Assembly (NCBI RefSeq): GCF_002013375.1
Contig: NZ_MAEW01000010.1
Location: 1 to 64,000, forward strand
Reading direction: 5' to 3'
Length of the DNA stretch: 64,000 nt
DNA from: Mycobacterium sp. D16Q13
GTDB lineage: Bacteria > Actinomycetota > Actinomycetes > Mycobacteriales > Mycobacteriaceae
The notes beneath the pieces are model-generated. The model saw only the letters and a program-made list of their open reading frames with translations, was not told where the DNA came from and ran no database searches. The position numbers were made by a program, and so were the translations under genes. Positions 57,008 through 64,000 of the stretch are shown in pieces. Position 1 is the stretch's first letter. Each line of letters opens with the position of its first letter.

Positions 57008-57869
57008 CGCACTCAGCCATCTCGTCGAGCACTGCCTCCAGGGTGGTGGCGCGCCGCGAGGCCGAGAGCAACATGCGCCCCGCCCCGATCTGTTGAGCCT
57101 GGTCCAGCGCCGCCTGATCCACGCGATGCAGACCATGGCCGAGCACGAGATCGATCTCCGCGGGATCTCGGCCCCTGTCAGCTGCCTCCGCGCGCATGAC
57201 GGCCACCGCGGCCGACAGGTCCTCACCGACCAGACCCAGCGGCTGAAAACCGTCGCCCAGTCGCCCCGCTCTGCGCGCCGCGGCCTTGCTGTGCCCGCCG
57301 ATATACAGCGGGACACCCTGCGGCTGTACCGGTTTGGGATACGAATAGGCGTCCTTGAATCGATAGAACTCGCCATCGTATGCCGCGGGACCGTCCGTGG
57401 ACCACAGCGCACGCATGACCACGATGGCCTCATCGGTGGCTCGGCCCCGACGATCGAAATCGCCGCCGCACGCCTCGATCTCCTCGCGCATCCACCCCAC
57501 GCCCAGGCATATTCGCAGCCGCCCCCGGCTCAGCCGGTCGAGAGTGGCCAGGCGCTTGGCCAGCACCACGGGGTGGTGGTCCGGTAGCACCAGCACCCCG
57601 GTGGACAGCCCCAGGGTTGTGGTGGCGCCCGCGATGAAGGACAGCAGCTCAAGCGGGTCGGGGATATCGACGTCATCGGGCAGGTGCGACTGCCCGGTCG
57701 GCGAATAGGGATAGGTGCTCTGCGTATTTCCGATGACGACGGCATGCTCCACCACGGAGATCTCGCTGAATCCCAGGCGTTCCGCGGCACGCGCGAATTC
57801 GAGGATCTTGTCTGGTTCTGCGGTAATCCCGAGCTCCACGGGAGCGACAACACCGATCTTCACAGTCAT
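56976..57869 (-). CDS. LLM-class F420-dependent oxidoreductase
   Basis: A 297-residue TIM-barrel protein of the luciferase-like family. The pattern FARAAERLGFSEISVVEHAV, TTLGLSTGVLVLPDHHPVV and SRGRLRICLGVGWMREEIEA is typical of mycobacterial F420-dependent members. ATG 57869 is preferred over an upstream GTG. Substrate unknown; members reduce or oxidise small alcohols, aldehydes or ketones using F420. A repeat pair lies immediately upstream. Confidence 0.9.
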   Translation of the reverse strand: MTVKIGVVAPVELGITAEPDKILEFARAAERLGFSEISVVEHAVVIGNTQSTYPYSPTGQSHLPDDVDIPDPLELLSFIAGATTTLGLSTGVLVLPDHHPVVLAKRLATLDRLSRGRLRICLGVGWMREEIEACGGDFDRRGRATDEAIVVMRALWSTDGPAAYDGEFYRFKDAYSYPKPVQPQGVPLYIGGHSKAAARRAGRLGDGFQPLGLVGEDLSAAVAVMRAEAADRGRDPAEIDLVLGHGLHRVDQAALDQAQQIGAGRMLLSASRRATTLEAVLDEMAECASRLELAGPH

Positions 57870-57877
57870 CCAATCTG

Positions 57878-57928
57878 CTTCACGCAAGCGCTCATCGGCA
57901 CCTAATCTTCTTCACGCAAGCGCTCATC
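57878..57928. repeat. 19-base direct repeats between LLM gene and sugar-transporter gene
   Basis: CTTCACGCAAGCGCTCATC occurs perfectly at 57878-57896 and again at 57910-57928, 32 bases apart (about three helical turns). Each contains AAGCGCT, the core of LacI/ROK-type operators. It lies 18 bases before the transporter start and could control both divergent genes. Confidence 0.6.
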
Positions 57929-57945
57929 AGTGTCTAATACGTGGG

Positions 57946-59340
57946 ATGAGCCTGATCACCGACCTCCGCGCAACGTCGCGTCTGGGCCTGATGGTGGCCG
58001 TCACCGCCGCAGCGGTTGGCGTTATCTACGGATACGACTCCTCCAACATCGCGGGAGCGCTGCTGTTCCTCACCGATGACCTACACCTGTCCACCCACGA
58101 CCAACAGGTGGCCGCCACCGCGGTGGTGATCGGCGAGATCGTCGGCGCACTCATCGGTGGGCCACTGTCCAACCGGATTGGCCGGAAGCGGTCAATGGTC
58201 TTGGTGGCCGCAACGTTTGGAATCTTCTCCCTGTTGTCCGCGCTGGCCATCGACCTGACAACGCTGGTCGCGGCCAGAACCCTACTTGGGGTGACGGTGG
58301 GAATCTCGGTGGTGGTGGTGCCGGTGTTCGTCGCCGAGTCCTCCCCCACCAAGATCCGCGGCTCCATGCTGGTGCTCTACCAACTGGCCTGCGTAACGGG
58401 CATCATCGCCGGGTACCTCATTGCCTGGGCGTTGTCGTCCACCGGCAGCTGGCGACTGATGCTGGGCCTGGCGGCCATCCCGGCCGCGCTGGTGCTGATC
58501 GCCTTGCGCAAGCTCCCCGACACCGCCCGCTGGTACATGATGCGTGGTGACCGTGCACGTGCGCGTGAGATCCTGGTCGCGGTGGATCCGGATATCGATA
58601 TCGACCACGAGCTCGACGAGATCACTGAGGCGTTGCGGGCCGAGGGCGGCGGTTCGGTGCTGGCGCGGTTACGAGAGATGATCACTCCGCCCTATAACAG
58701 GGCAACGTTTTTCGTTGTCGGCCTTGGCTTTTTCATCCAGATCACCGGCATCAACGCTGTCGTCTACTACGGGCCTCGCATCTTCGAGGCGATGGGCATG
58801 TCGGGATACTTCGCCAAACTCGGGCTCCCGGCACTCGTTCAGGTGGCCGCACTACTGGCAGTGTTCGTATCCATGTCGACCATCGACCGGATGGGCCGCC
58901 GGCCCATCCTCATGATCGGTATCACCATCATGATCATTGCCGACGCGCTGCTGGTCGGTGTATTCGCAGTCGGCGGATCCTCGTTCGGAGGCGTGCTGAC
59001 CGTCCTCGGGTTCCTCGGCATCGTGCTCATCGCGGTGGGCTTCACCTTCGGATTCGGCTCGCTGGTATGGGTGTACGCGGGCGAGAGCTTCCCGGCACGG
59101 CTGCGCTCCTATGGCGCTAGCGCCATGCTGACATCGGATCTCGTGGCGAACGCCATTGTGTCCATGTACTTCCTGACGTTGTTGACCGCGCTCGGCGGCG
59201 TGGTGGCGTTCGGCGTATTCGGCGCTCTCGCATTGGCGGCCCTCGTGTTCGTCTATCTGTTGGCCCCGGAGACCAAGGGCCGCGACCTCGAAGAGATCCG
59301 GCACTTCTGGGAAAGCGGGGGCAAGTGGCCCGAGACATAG
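57946..59340 (+). CDS. MFS sugar-porter-family transporter
   Basis: A 464-residue transporter with twelve helices. Signatures are NRIGRKRSM (after helix 2), GVTVGISVVVVPVFVAESSP, RGSMLVLYQLACVTGI, then FIQITGINAVVYYGP and the C-terminal PETKGRDLEEI. This is the sugar-porter group of the MFS. The amino-sugar genes behind it suggest a GlcNAc or related substrate, an inference from position. ATG 57946 is near a TAATAC box. It overlaps the kinase gene by 16 bases. Confidence 0.9.
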   Translation: MSLITDLRATSRLGLMVAVTAAAVGVIYGYDSSNIAGALLFLTDDLHLSTHDQQVAATAVVIGEIVGALIGGPLSNRIGRKRSMVLVAATFGIFSLLSALAIDLTTLVAARTLLGVTVGISVVVVPVFVAESSPTKIRGSMLVLYQLACVTGIIAGYLIAWALSSTGSWRLMLGLAAIPAALVLIALRKLPDTARWYMMRGDRARAREILVAVDPDIDIDHELDEITEALRAEGGGSVLARLREMITPPYNRATFFVVGLGFFIQITGINAVVYYGPRIFEAMGMSGYFAKLGLPALVQVAALLAVFVSMSTIDRMGRRPILMIGITIMIIADALLVGVFAVGGSSFGGVLTVLGFLGIVLIAVGFTFGFGSLVWVYAGESFPARLRSYGASAMLTSDLVANAIVSMYFLTLLTALGGVVAFGVFGALALAALVFVYLLAPETKGRDLEEIRHFWESGGKWPET

Positions 59341-60239
59341 CAGGCGGCGTGATAGTCGGAATCGACATCGGCGGATCTAAGACCCGCGCGCTGGCCGTCT
59401 CGGGTGGCAAGGTGATCGGCGAGGCGCTGGCCGGGAGTGCGAACCTGCAGTCGGTGACCGAAGAACAGGCGAAAACCGTATTCGCCGAAATCTTTTCCCA
59501 GCTGAACTACGGCGACATCTCCCGCGTGAGCGCCGGATCGGCCGGTGTGGATACCGAGGAGGGTGCGCAAACCCTGATTCGGCTGCTGCGACCGCACGCA
59601 CCCCACGCCGACATCACCGCGGTGCACGACACACAGCTGATCCTCGCCGCGGGCGGTCTGACGGCAGGTATCGCGGTGATATCCGGTACCGGGTCAGTGG
59701 CGTGGGGAAAACGCGCCGACGGCACCGCGGCGCGGGTAGGGGGTTGGGGATACCTCCTCGGGGACGAGGGCAGCGGCTACGGCGTGTCGAGATCTGCTGT
59801 GCGGCACGCGCTCTCCCTGTCAGACAGAGGCGACCCGCCAGATGCGCTGTCGCGGAGGTTCGCCTCTGAGTGTGGCGTGACCGAGCCCGCTCAGCTACTC
59901 GACCATTTCTATGCCCACTCCGAACGGCGCTATTGGGCCAAGATGGCGGGGCTGGTTTTCGACCTCGCAGCGGCCGGTGACGAGGCCGCCAAGGTGATCA
60001 CCAGACAAACAGCCGTCGACTTGGCCGCGTTGATCGAGGGTGTCTGCATACGATTGGGCCCTGGACTGCCCGTGGTGCTCGGCGGGGGCCTGCTGGTCAA
60101 CCAGCCGGGCTTGGTCGCCGATATCATCGAACGCACACGGACCACCGGCGTTTCGGATATTGCTGTGCTGCAACGTGAACCGGTATTTGGAGCATTGGCC
60201 CTAGCCGGGGCCGATGTCGACGGATTGGAGAAGGCATGA
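59325..60239 (+). CDS. N-acetylglucosamine-type kinase (BadF/BadG/NagK family)
   Basis: A 304-residue ASKHA kinase. The phosphate loop is VGIDIGGSKTRALAV (about 11-25), AGSAGVD and ISGTGSVAWGKR are the core motifs, GGWGYLLGDEGSGYG is typical of the GlcNAc-kinase subfamily, and VVLGGGLLVNQPG is adenosine-binding. It should phosphorylate an amino sugar to the 6-phosphate. It overlaps the transporter stop by 16 bases (a GTG at 59349 is the alternative) and the next gene by ATGA. Confidence 0.88.
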   Translation: MARDIAGGVIVGIDIGGSKTRALAVSGGKVIGEALAGSANLQSVTEEQAKTVFAEIFSQLNYGDISRVSAGSAGVDTEEGAQTLIRLLRPHAPHADITAVHDTQLILAAGGLTAGIAVISGTGSVAWGKRADGTAARVGGWGYLLGDEGSGYGVSRSAVRHALSLSDRGDPPDALSRRFASECGVTEPAQLLDHFYAHSERRYWAKMAGLVFDLAAAGDEAAKVITRQTAVDLAALIEGVCIRLGPGLPVVLGGGLLVNQPGLVADIIERTRTTGVSDIAVLQREPVFGALALAGADVDGLEKA

Positions 60240-61267
60240 CCGCGGGGACGCATATGGCTGACGAGATCCGCCAACAGCCAGCCGTGTGGGGGCGGCTGCT
60301 CTCTGACGGCCGGGCCGCGATTGCGGAGGTGGCAGCGAAGATCGTCGAGTACCGGCCCCGCTTCGTGCTCTTCGTCGCGCGGGGGACCAGTGACCATGCG
60401 GCGCTGTATGGCAAATACCTCACCGAGATCATCCTGCAAGTCCCCGCGGGACTGGCCTCGCCGTCGACCATGACCACCTACGGTGCGCGCCCCGACCTTT
60501 CGGGTGTGCTGGTGATCGGGGTCAGCCAATCGGGCGGTTCCCCCGACCTGGTGCAGACGCTGTCGGTGGCACGCGAGCAGGGCGCGCTGACCGTGGCCGT
60601 GACCAACGCCCCGACATCCGCACTGGCGACCGCCGCCGAATACCACGTAGACGTGTTGGCCGGACCCGAACTCGCCGTTGCCGCCACCAAGTCGTACACC
60701 GCGCAACTGCTGGCACTGTATCTACTGCTCACCGATATTGCGGGCCGCGACAATACGGCAGTCAACCTGCTCCCCGAACGCGGCGAGGAGATCCTGCACA
60801 GCGCCGTCGTGCAGCAGCTGGCCACCCGCTACCGCTTCGCGTCACGCTTGGTCACCACCGGTCGCGGCTACTCATACCCGACGGCGCGTGAGGCCGCCCT
60901 CAAGCTGATGGAAACGAGTTATCTTTCTGCTCAGGCCTTCTCAGGAGCCGATCTGTTGCACGGCCCACTGGCGATGATCGACCCACAGGTACCGGTGATC
61001 GCGATCGTGCCCGACGGAGTCGGGGGACGTGCCATGAATGAGGTGCTGCACCGGCTGGCCGGACGCGGGGCGGACGTGTGCTGTGTGGGGTCGGCGGACG
61101 CTGTGGCGGCCACCGGTTTGGGCGTGACGCTGGAGCCGACGCTCGAGGAACTTTCGCCCATGTTGGCCATTCTCCCGCTGCAGCTACTCGCGATGCAGTT
61201 GGCGATCGGACGCGGCGAAAATCCAGATGTACCCAGAGGTTTATCCAAGGTGACCGAAACGCTGTGA
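60236..61267 (+). CDS. SIS-domain amino-sugar phosphate isomerase/deaminase (GlmS-isomerase-like)
   Basis: A 343-residue protein with two SIS domains like the isomerase half of GlmS. FVARGTSDHAALYGKY and GVSQSGGSPDLVQTL are the sugar-phosphate sites of the first, RGYSYPTAREAALKLME the hinge region of the second, and LSKVTETL is the C-terminal tail typical of the family. With kinase and NagA it probably deaminates/isomerises glucosamine-6-phosphate. No glutaminase domain is present. Coupled to the kinase by ATGA. Confidence 0.88.
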   Translation: MTAGTHMADEIRQQPAVWGRLLSDGRAAIAEVAAKIVEYRPRFVLFVARGTSDHAALYGKYLTEIILQVPAGLASPSTMTTYGARPDLSGVLVIGVSQSGGSPDLVQTLSVAREQGALTVAVTNAPTSALATAAEYHVDVLAGPELAVAATKSYTAQLLALYLLLTDIAGRDNTAVNLLPERGEEILHSAVVQQLATRYRFASRLVTTGRGYSYPTAREAALKLMETSYLSAQAFSGADLLHGPLAMIDPQVPVIAIVPDGVGGRAMNEVLHRLAGRGADVCCVGSADAVAATGLGVTLEPTLEELSPMLAILPLQLLAMQLAIGRGENPDVPRGLSKVTETL

Positions 61268-61274
61268 AGCGACA

Positions 61275-62159
61275 GTGACCATGCCCGGGTTTTTTGATAT
61301 GCACGTGCACGGCGGAGGCGGCGCGTCATTCGGAGACGACCCTGAGGCCAATCGTGTTGCCGCAGAATGGCATCAGTCTCATGGAACTGTCGGCATGCTG
61401 GCCAGCCTGGTGACCCTGGCGCCCGATGAGTTGCTTGGCGCCGTGCGTGTGCTTGCCGGGATGGCGGGTGCGGATGGCATCGCCGGGATTCACCTCGAAG
61501 GCCCCTGGCTGTCACCACGGTATGCCGGTGCTCATGATCCACGCCTGCTGCGCACACCGAATCTCGCCGAGCTGGAGCGGCTACTGGACGCCGGGGCCGG
61601 GCACATTCGGATGGTCACCATCGCGCCCGAACTTCCGGGCGCCATCCCGGCCATCGAGTTACTCGTCGCGCGAGGCGTGGTGGCCGCGGTGGGACACACC
61701 GATGCTACGTATGAGCAGACATTGCAAGCCATTTCGTCTGGCGCGACGGTCGCCACTCATCTCTTCAACGCCATGCGCCCGATCCACCACCGCGAACCCG
61801 GCCCCATCCCGGCGCTCCTGGAAAGCCCAGGGGTGACCATCGAGCTGATCGCCGACGGTGTCCACGTCCACCCCGCGATCTACCGAATGGTGCTGGCCAC
61901 GGTGGGCCCCGACCGGATCGCTCTTGTCACCGATGCGATGTGTGCGGCCGGAATGCCGGACGGCGCTTATCACTTGGGCCAATTGCCGGTCACCGTCGCC
62001 CGCGGCGAGGCGCGGCTGCCGGATGGCACCATCGCGGGGAGCACCGCGAACATGGCCGACCTGTACCGGTTCGCGGTGACCCAGGCCGGTTCTGCGGTGG
62101 CCACCCTGCAGACATCGGTCAATCCCCGGCGTGCGGTGTGTGTTCAGGCGGCGTCGTAG
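61275..62159 (+). CDS. nagA: N-acetylglucosamine-6-phosphate deacetylase core, lacking both sandwich halves
   Basis: A 294-residue member of the amidohydrolase superfamily, about 85 residues shorter than usual NagA (about 380). It keeps the metal and catalytic set: H10 and H12 (DMHVHG), E75 (HLEGPW), H141 (VGHTDATYEQ), H162 (THLFNAMRP), D220 (VTDAM). Missing are the roughly 50 N-terminal residues that normally precede VPGFIDLHVHG and the C-terminal strands after SVNPRRAV. These two parts normally build the beta-sandwich. Either a trimmed but working form or a decaying gene. Start GTG 61275 or ATG 61281; last gene of the operon. Confidence 0.8.
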   Translation: MTMPGFFDMHVHGGGGASFGDDPEANRVAAEWHQSHGTVGMLASLVTLAPDELLGAVRVLAGMAGADGIAGIHLEGPWLSPRYAGAHDPRLLRTPNLAELERLLDAGAGHIRMVTIAPELPGAIPAIELLVARGVVAAVGHTDATYEQTLQAISSGATVATHLFNAMRPIHHREPGPIPALLESPGVTIELIADGVHVHPAIYRMVLATVGPDRIALVTDAMCAAGMPDGAYHLGQLPVTVARGEARLPDGTIAGSTANMADLYRFAVTQAGSAVATLQTSVNPRRAVCVQAAS

Positions 62160-62788
62160 CGCGGTCCGATGATCTTCGCGATCCCCAGCAGCCGTTGGTA
62201 ACTTTCCGGGCCCGCCGAGCATCCGCGTAGATCGGTCGCGGTGTTGCGAACCCTGGCCAGCACACGCGAGCAGGACATGCGTGCTCCGTCGTTCGTAATC
62301 ATCACGTAGGAACCAACTACCGCGTCATCGTCTCGGTGCAACGAGCCGATCACGTACCTCCATTGCGCGGAGTCGTGCACGGTGTGCTTCGCACACCTCA
62401 ACCACATGTCCATCTCACTGGAGGCGAAGTTACGTGCCTCGGCATCCGTGGGGAAAACAGCGATGCGTTGTGCAACCTGCACGTTCCACGGTGAGCTGTC
62501 CTGCAAGTACTGCTCGTGCGCGGCCATGTACGGACCGCGGTCGTAGGTGGCCACTGACGGGCCGACTACGCTGCCGCAGTCCGGTCTGTCCGTCGTGAGG
62601 TCGGAGAGGGCGGTGCGCCGATCGACGACCGGAAAAGCTGCTCCCATAACAGAGGACGCCTCTTCCGGTGTCACCATCAGATCGTCGATCGCGGCGGGCG
62701 GTATCGGCGCGCCCTGCTCGGCGGAAGCGGGCGCCGCGAATGCCAGTGCGAGCACCATCAGCACGACCGTCATCGCCGACATTCTCAT
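62144..62788 (-). CDS. secreted PknH-type sensor-domain protein 1
   Basis: A 214-residue exported protein with a signal peptide (MRMSAMTVVLMVLALAFAAPASA). The rest matches the extracellular sensor domain of PknH: PPAAIDDLMVTPEEASSVMG, DRPDCGSVV, CAKHTV, ARMSCSRVLA, LRGCSAG. Four cysteines fit two disulfides. It is a stand-alone sensor without a kinase part. Its 3' end overlaps nagA by 16 bases. The tandem paralogue lies 3 bases upstream, so they form one unit. Confidence 0.88.
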   Translation of the reverse strand: MRMSAMTVVLMVLALAFAAPASAEQGAPIPPAAIDDLMVTPEEASSVMGAAFPVVDRRTALSDLTTDRPDCGSVVGPSVATYDRGPYMAAHEQYLQDSSPWNVQVAQRIAVFPTDAEARNFASSEMDMWLRCAKHTVHDSAQWRYVIGSLHRDDDAVVGSYVMITNDGARMSCSRVLARVRNTATDLRGCSAGPESYQRLLGIAKIIGPRYDAA

Positions 62789-62791
62789 GAC

Positions 62792-63454
62792 TCAGACCTC
62801 CCACACTCGCGGGCCGACAATTTTCATCAATTCGAAGGCGCGCTCACCACCACTCTTGGAAACCGTTGAGCAGGTGCGAATGTCAATGGCGACATTGCGT
62901 TCTCCGAGAAGCACGTGCTGGCATGCGGCATACGCGGCATCGTTCCTTCCGTAGACGACGGCCAGAACGTTGTCGACCTGTGTGACGCCCCGGATGTCCA
63001 CCGTCGCCGTCAGAGTGGTGCCATCGATCGACTGCTCGGAGACGTTGATCGTCTGCTGTTCGCACTTGCGCCAGCGGTCGGCTTCACTCCGCGCGAAGTC
63101 TCGGGCCTCCTCATCCGTGCTGAACACCGCCACACTTTGATCGACCAAGGTGAACCAGCCCGGGTGATCCCACAGCGCTTGGGAGTGTGCCGCCACATAG
63201 GAGGACCGGTCGTAGCTCGACACAGAAGCCAACACAACGCTTCCGCAATCCGGCCGATCGGTGTCCGATGCGAAGGTCGCACTCTGCCGGTGAATGTTGG
63301 GGAGACCGACGCCCATCACCCGTTCCGCCTCGTGCTGCGTGAACATGAGTCGATCGATGGACGCGGGCGGCACGTGTGGTGAAGGTTCGGCGAGGGCGAC
63401 GGCCGGGTGCACGGCGCCCAGTGCCACCGTCAGCGCCCCCACCACCGATCGCAT
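62792..63454 (-). CDS. secreted PknH-type sensor-domain protein 2
   Basis: A 220-residue paralogue of the next gene. Signal peptide VVGALTVALGAVHPAVALA, then PPASIDRLMFTQHEAERVMGVG, DRPDCGSVV, RWRKCEQQ, AACQHVLLG, IDIRTCSTV: the same four cysteines in register. A ligand is unknown; the PknH sensor is reported to bind small molecules. Tandem duplication seems clear. A PfkB kinase gene lies 41 bases upstream on the same strand. Confidence 0.88.
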   Translation of the reverse strand: MRSVVGALTVALGAVHPAVALAEPSPHVPPASIDRLMFTQHEAERVMGVGLPNIHRQSATFASDTDRPDCGSVVLASVSSYDRSSYVAAHSQALWDHPGWFTLVDQSVAVFSTDEEARDFARSEADRWRKCEQQTINVSEQSIDGTTLTATVDIRGVTQVDNVLAVVYGRNDAAYAACQHVLLGERNVAIDIRTCSTVSKSGGERAFELMKIVGPRVWEV

Positions 63455-63495
63455 GCGTTCCCCTCACCTAGGCCTCGGTTGTTCTGTATTGAACT

Positions 63496-64000
63496 CTAGG
63501 GCGCCAGCCGGCGCAGCTCCTTGGTCAGCTCGGCCGCATCCGGCGGTTGCGCCCCGGGCCGGGTACAGGTGATCGCCGCGGCCACCGCCGCGCGCCGCAA
63601 CGCCTCAGGCAGATCGAGTCGACGCTGATAGAACCCGTCGAGGAAGACGCCGGTGTACGTGTCACCGGCGCCGACAGTGTCGACGACGGCGACCTCGTGG
63701 GCAGGGACGTGCAGTGGCGACGGTTCACCCCGCTGGAAGGCCAACGACCCCGCCGATCCACAGGTGACCACTGCGATCTCGAGGCGCGGGTGCTCGTCGA
63801 ACCAGCGGCCAACCACGCCCTCGACCGACGCGCCCGGGTACAGGAATTCAAGATCTTCGGTGCTGGCCCGCGCCACCTCCGCAATGGACAACCAGGGGGC
63901 AATGCGCGCGACGTACGTCTCTCGGTCGGTGACGAGCGTGGGGCGCACGTTCACGTCGAAGGTGAGCGGAATGGCCGCATAGTGCCGCATGATCCACGCG
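63496..64000 (-). CDS. PfkB-family carbohydrate kinase, C-terminal part, cut by window edge
   Basis: The 3' part (about 168 codons) of a ribokinase-type kinase. The anion-hole motif is DTVGAGDTYTG with the catalytic Asp, and TFDVNVRP and LEIAVVTCGSAGS are the usual preceding strands. The N-terminal half lies beyond position 64000, so the ATG at 63990 is only an internal methionine. The substrate (fructose, ribose or other) is not readable. Confidence 0.85.
   Translation of the reverse strand, partial: AWIMRHYAAIPLTFDVNVRPTLVTDRETYVARIAPWLSIAEVARASTEDLEFLYPGASVEGVVGRWFDEHPRLEIAVVTCGSAGSLAFQRGEPSPLHVPAHEVAVVDTVGAGDTYTGVFLDGFYQRRLDLPEALRRAAVAAAITCTRPGAQPPDAAELTKELRRLAP

Overview
The window is a chromosomal segment of a high-G+C mycobacterium. 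The backbone follows, from memory, the Mycobacterium tuberculosis order Rv3670 to Rv3684, then Rv3689 to Rv3696c, then the ergothioneine cluster Rv3700c to Rv3704c. Markers are MarP, Nth, Crp, the two Get3/ArsA-like ATPases, WhiB4, PonA2, the MoxR/DUF58/SpoIIM/RDD block, GlpK and EgtA-E. A GlpF glycerol channel next to GlpK, moderate G+C content and many accessory genes fit a rapid grower, most likely the Mycobacteroides abscessus/chelonae group. The species is inferred, not proven.

Layout. 1-14814: backbone with EphE end, marP, Nudix, TlpA, nth, small membrane protein, crp, DMT exporter, MBL hydrolase, RidA, DUF4177 protein, bagA-bagB, whiB4, ponA2, metallophosphoesterase and a Cds1-like PLP enzyme. 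14815-19006: a tRNA-Pro(CGG) locus with a degraded tyrosine-integrase tail, followed by an Eco29kI-type restriction-modification island (two GIY-YIG endonucleases, one C5-cytosine methyltransferase, a Vsr repair nuclease). 19007-29397: accessory zone with small secreted proteins, a GNAT enzyme, a lipoprotein, an SGNH hydrolase, an acyltransferase, a possible restriction-gene relic followed by an AT-richer Fic gene, a DNA glycosylase, a DUF222-HNH protein and a methyltransferase. 29496-36723: membrane/MoxR/DUF58 operon with SpoIIM and RDD proteins. 36591-41464: antiporter, ParB-like protein, PadR regulator, glpF-glpK. 41556-45348: TetR-controlled SDR/MaoC/SCPx-thiolase operon. 45381-46822: a WXG100-like pair whose larger member carries a lysozyme-like domain. 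47018-55678: GCS2 ligase, DUF5995 protein, a secreted protein with a decayed partial copy, and egtABCDE. 55713-64000: SDR, SnoaL protein, F420-type oxidoreductase, an amino-sugar operon (transporter, kinase, SIS isomerase/deaminase, a trimmed NagA), two PknH-type sensor proteins and the end of a PfkB kinase.

How the genes work together. Redox and acid defence is strongly represented (MarP, TlpA, WhiB4, ergothioneine, Cds1). Glycerol entry and phosphorylation are coupled in glpFK. The amino-sugar operon gives import, phosphorylation, deacetylation and deamination/isomerisation in one unit. The SDR-MaoC-thiolase operon supplies the last three steps of a beta-oxidation cycle.

The least expected items are the two-nuclease Eco29kI island beside a dead integrase, the doubled TGTCAA operator at 29408-29443, the secreted WXG/muramidase-like pair, the NagA that keeps the metal site but lacks both sandwich halves, and a secreted protein coupled to egtE with a frameshifted partial tandem copy downstream. 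All comparisons were made by eye; no database search was possible.
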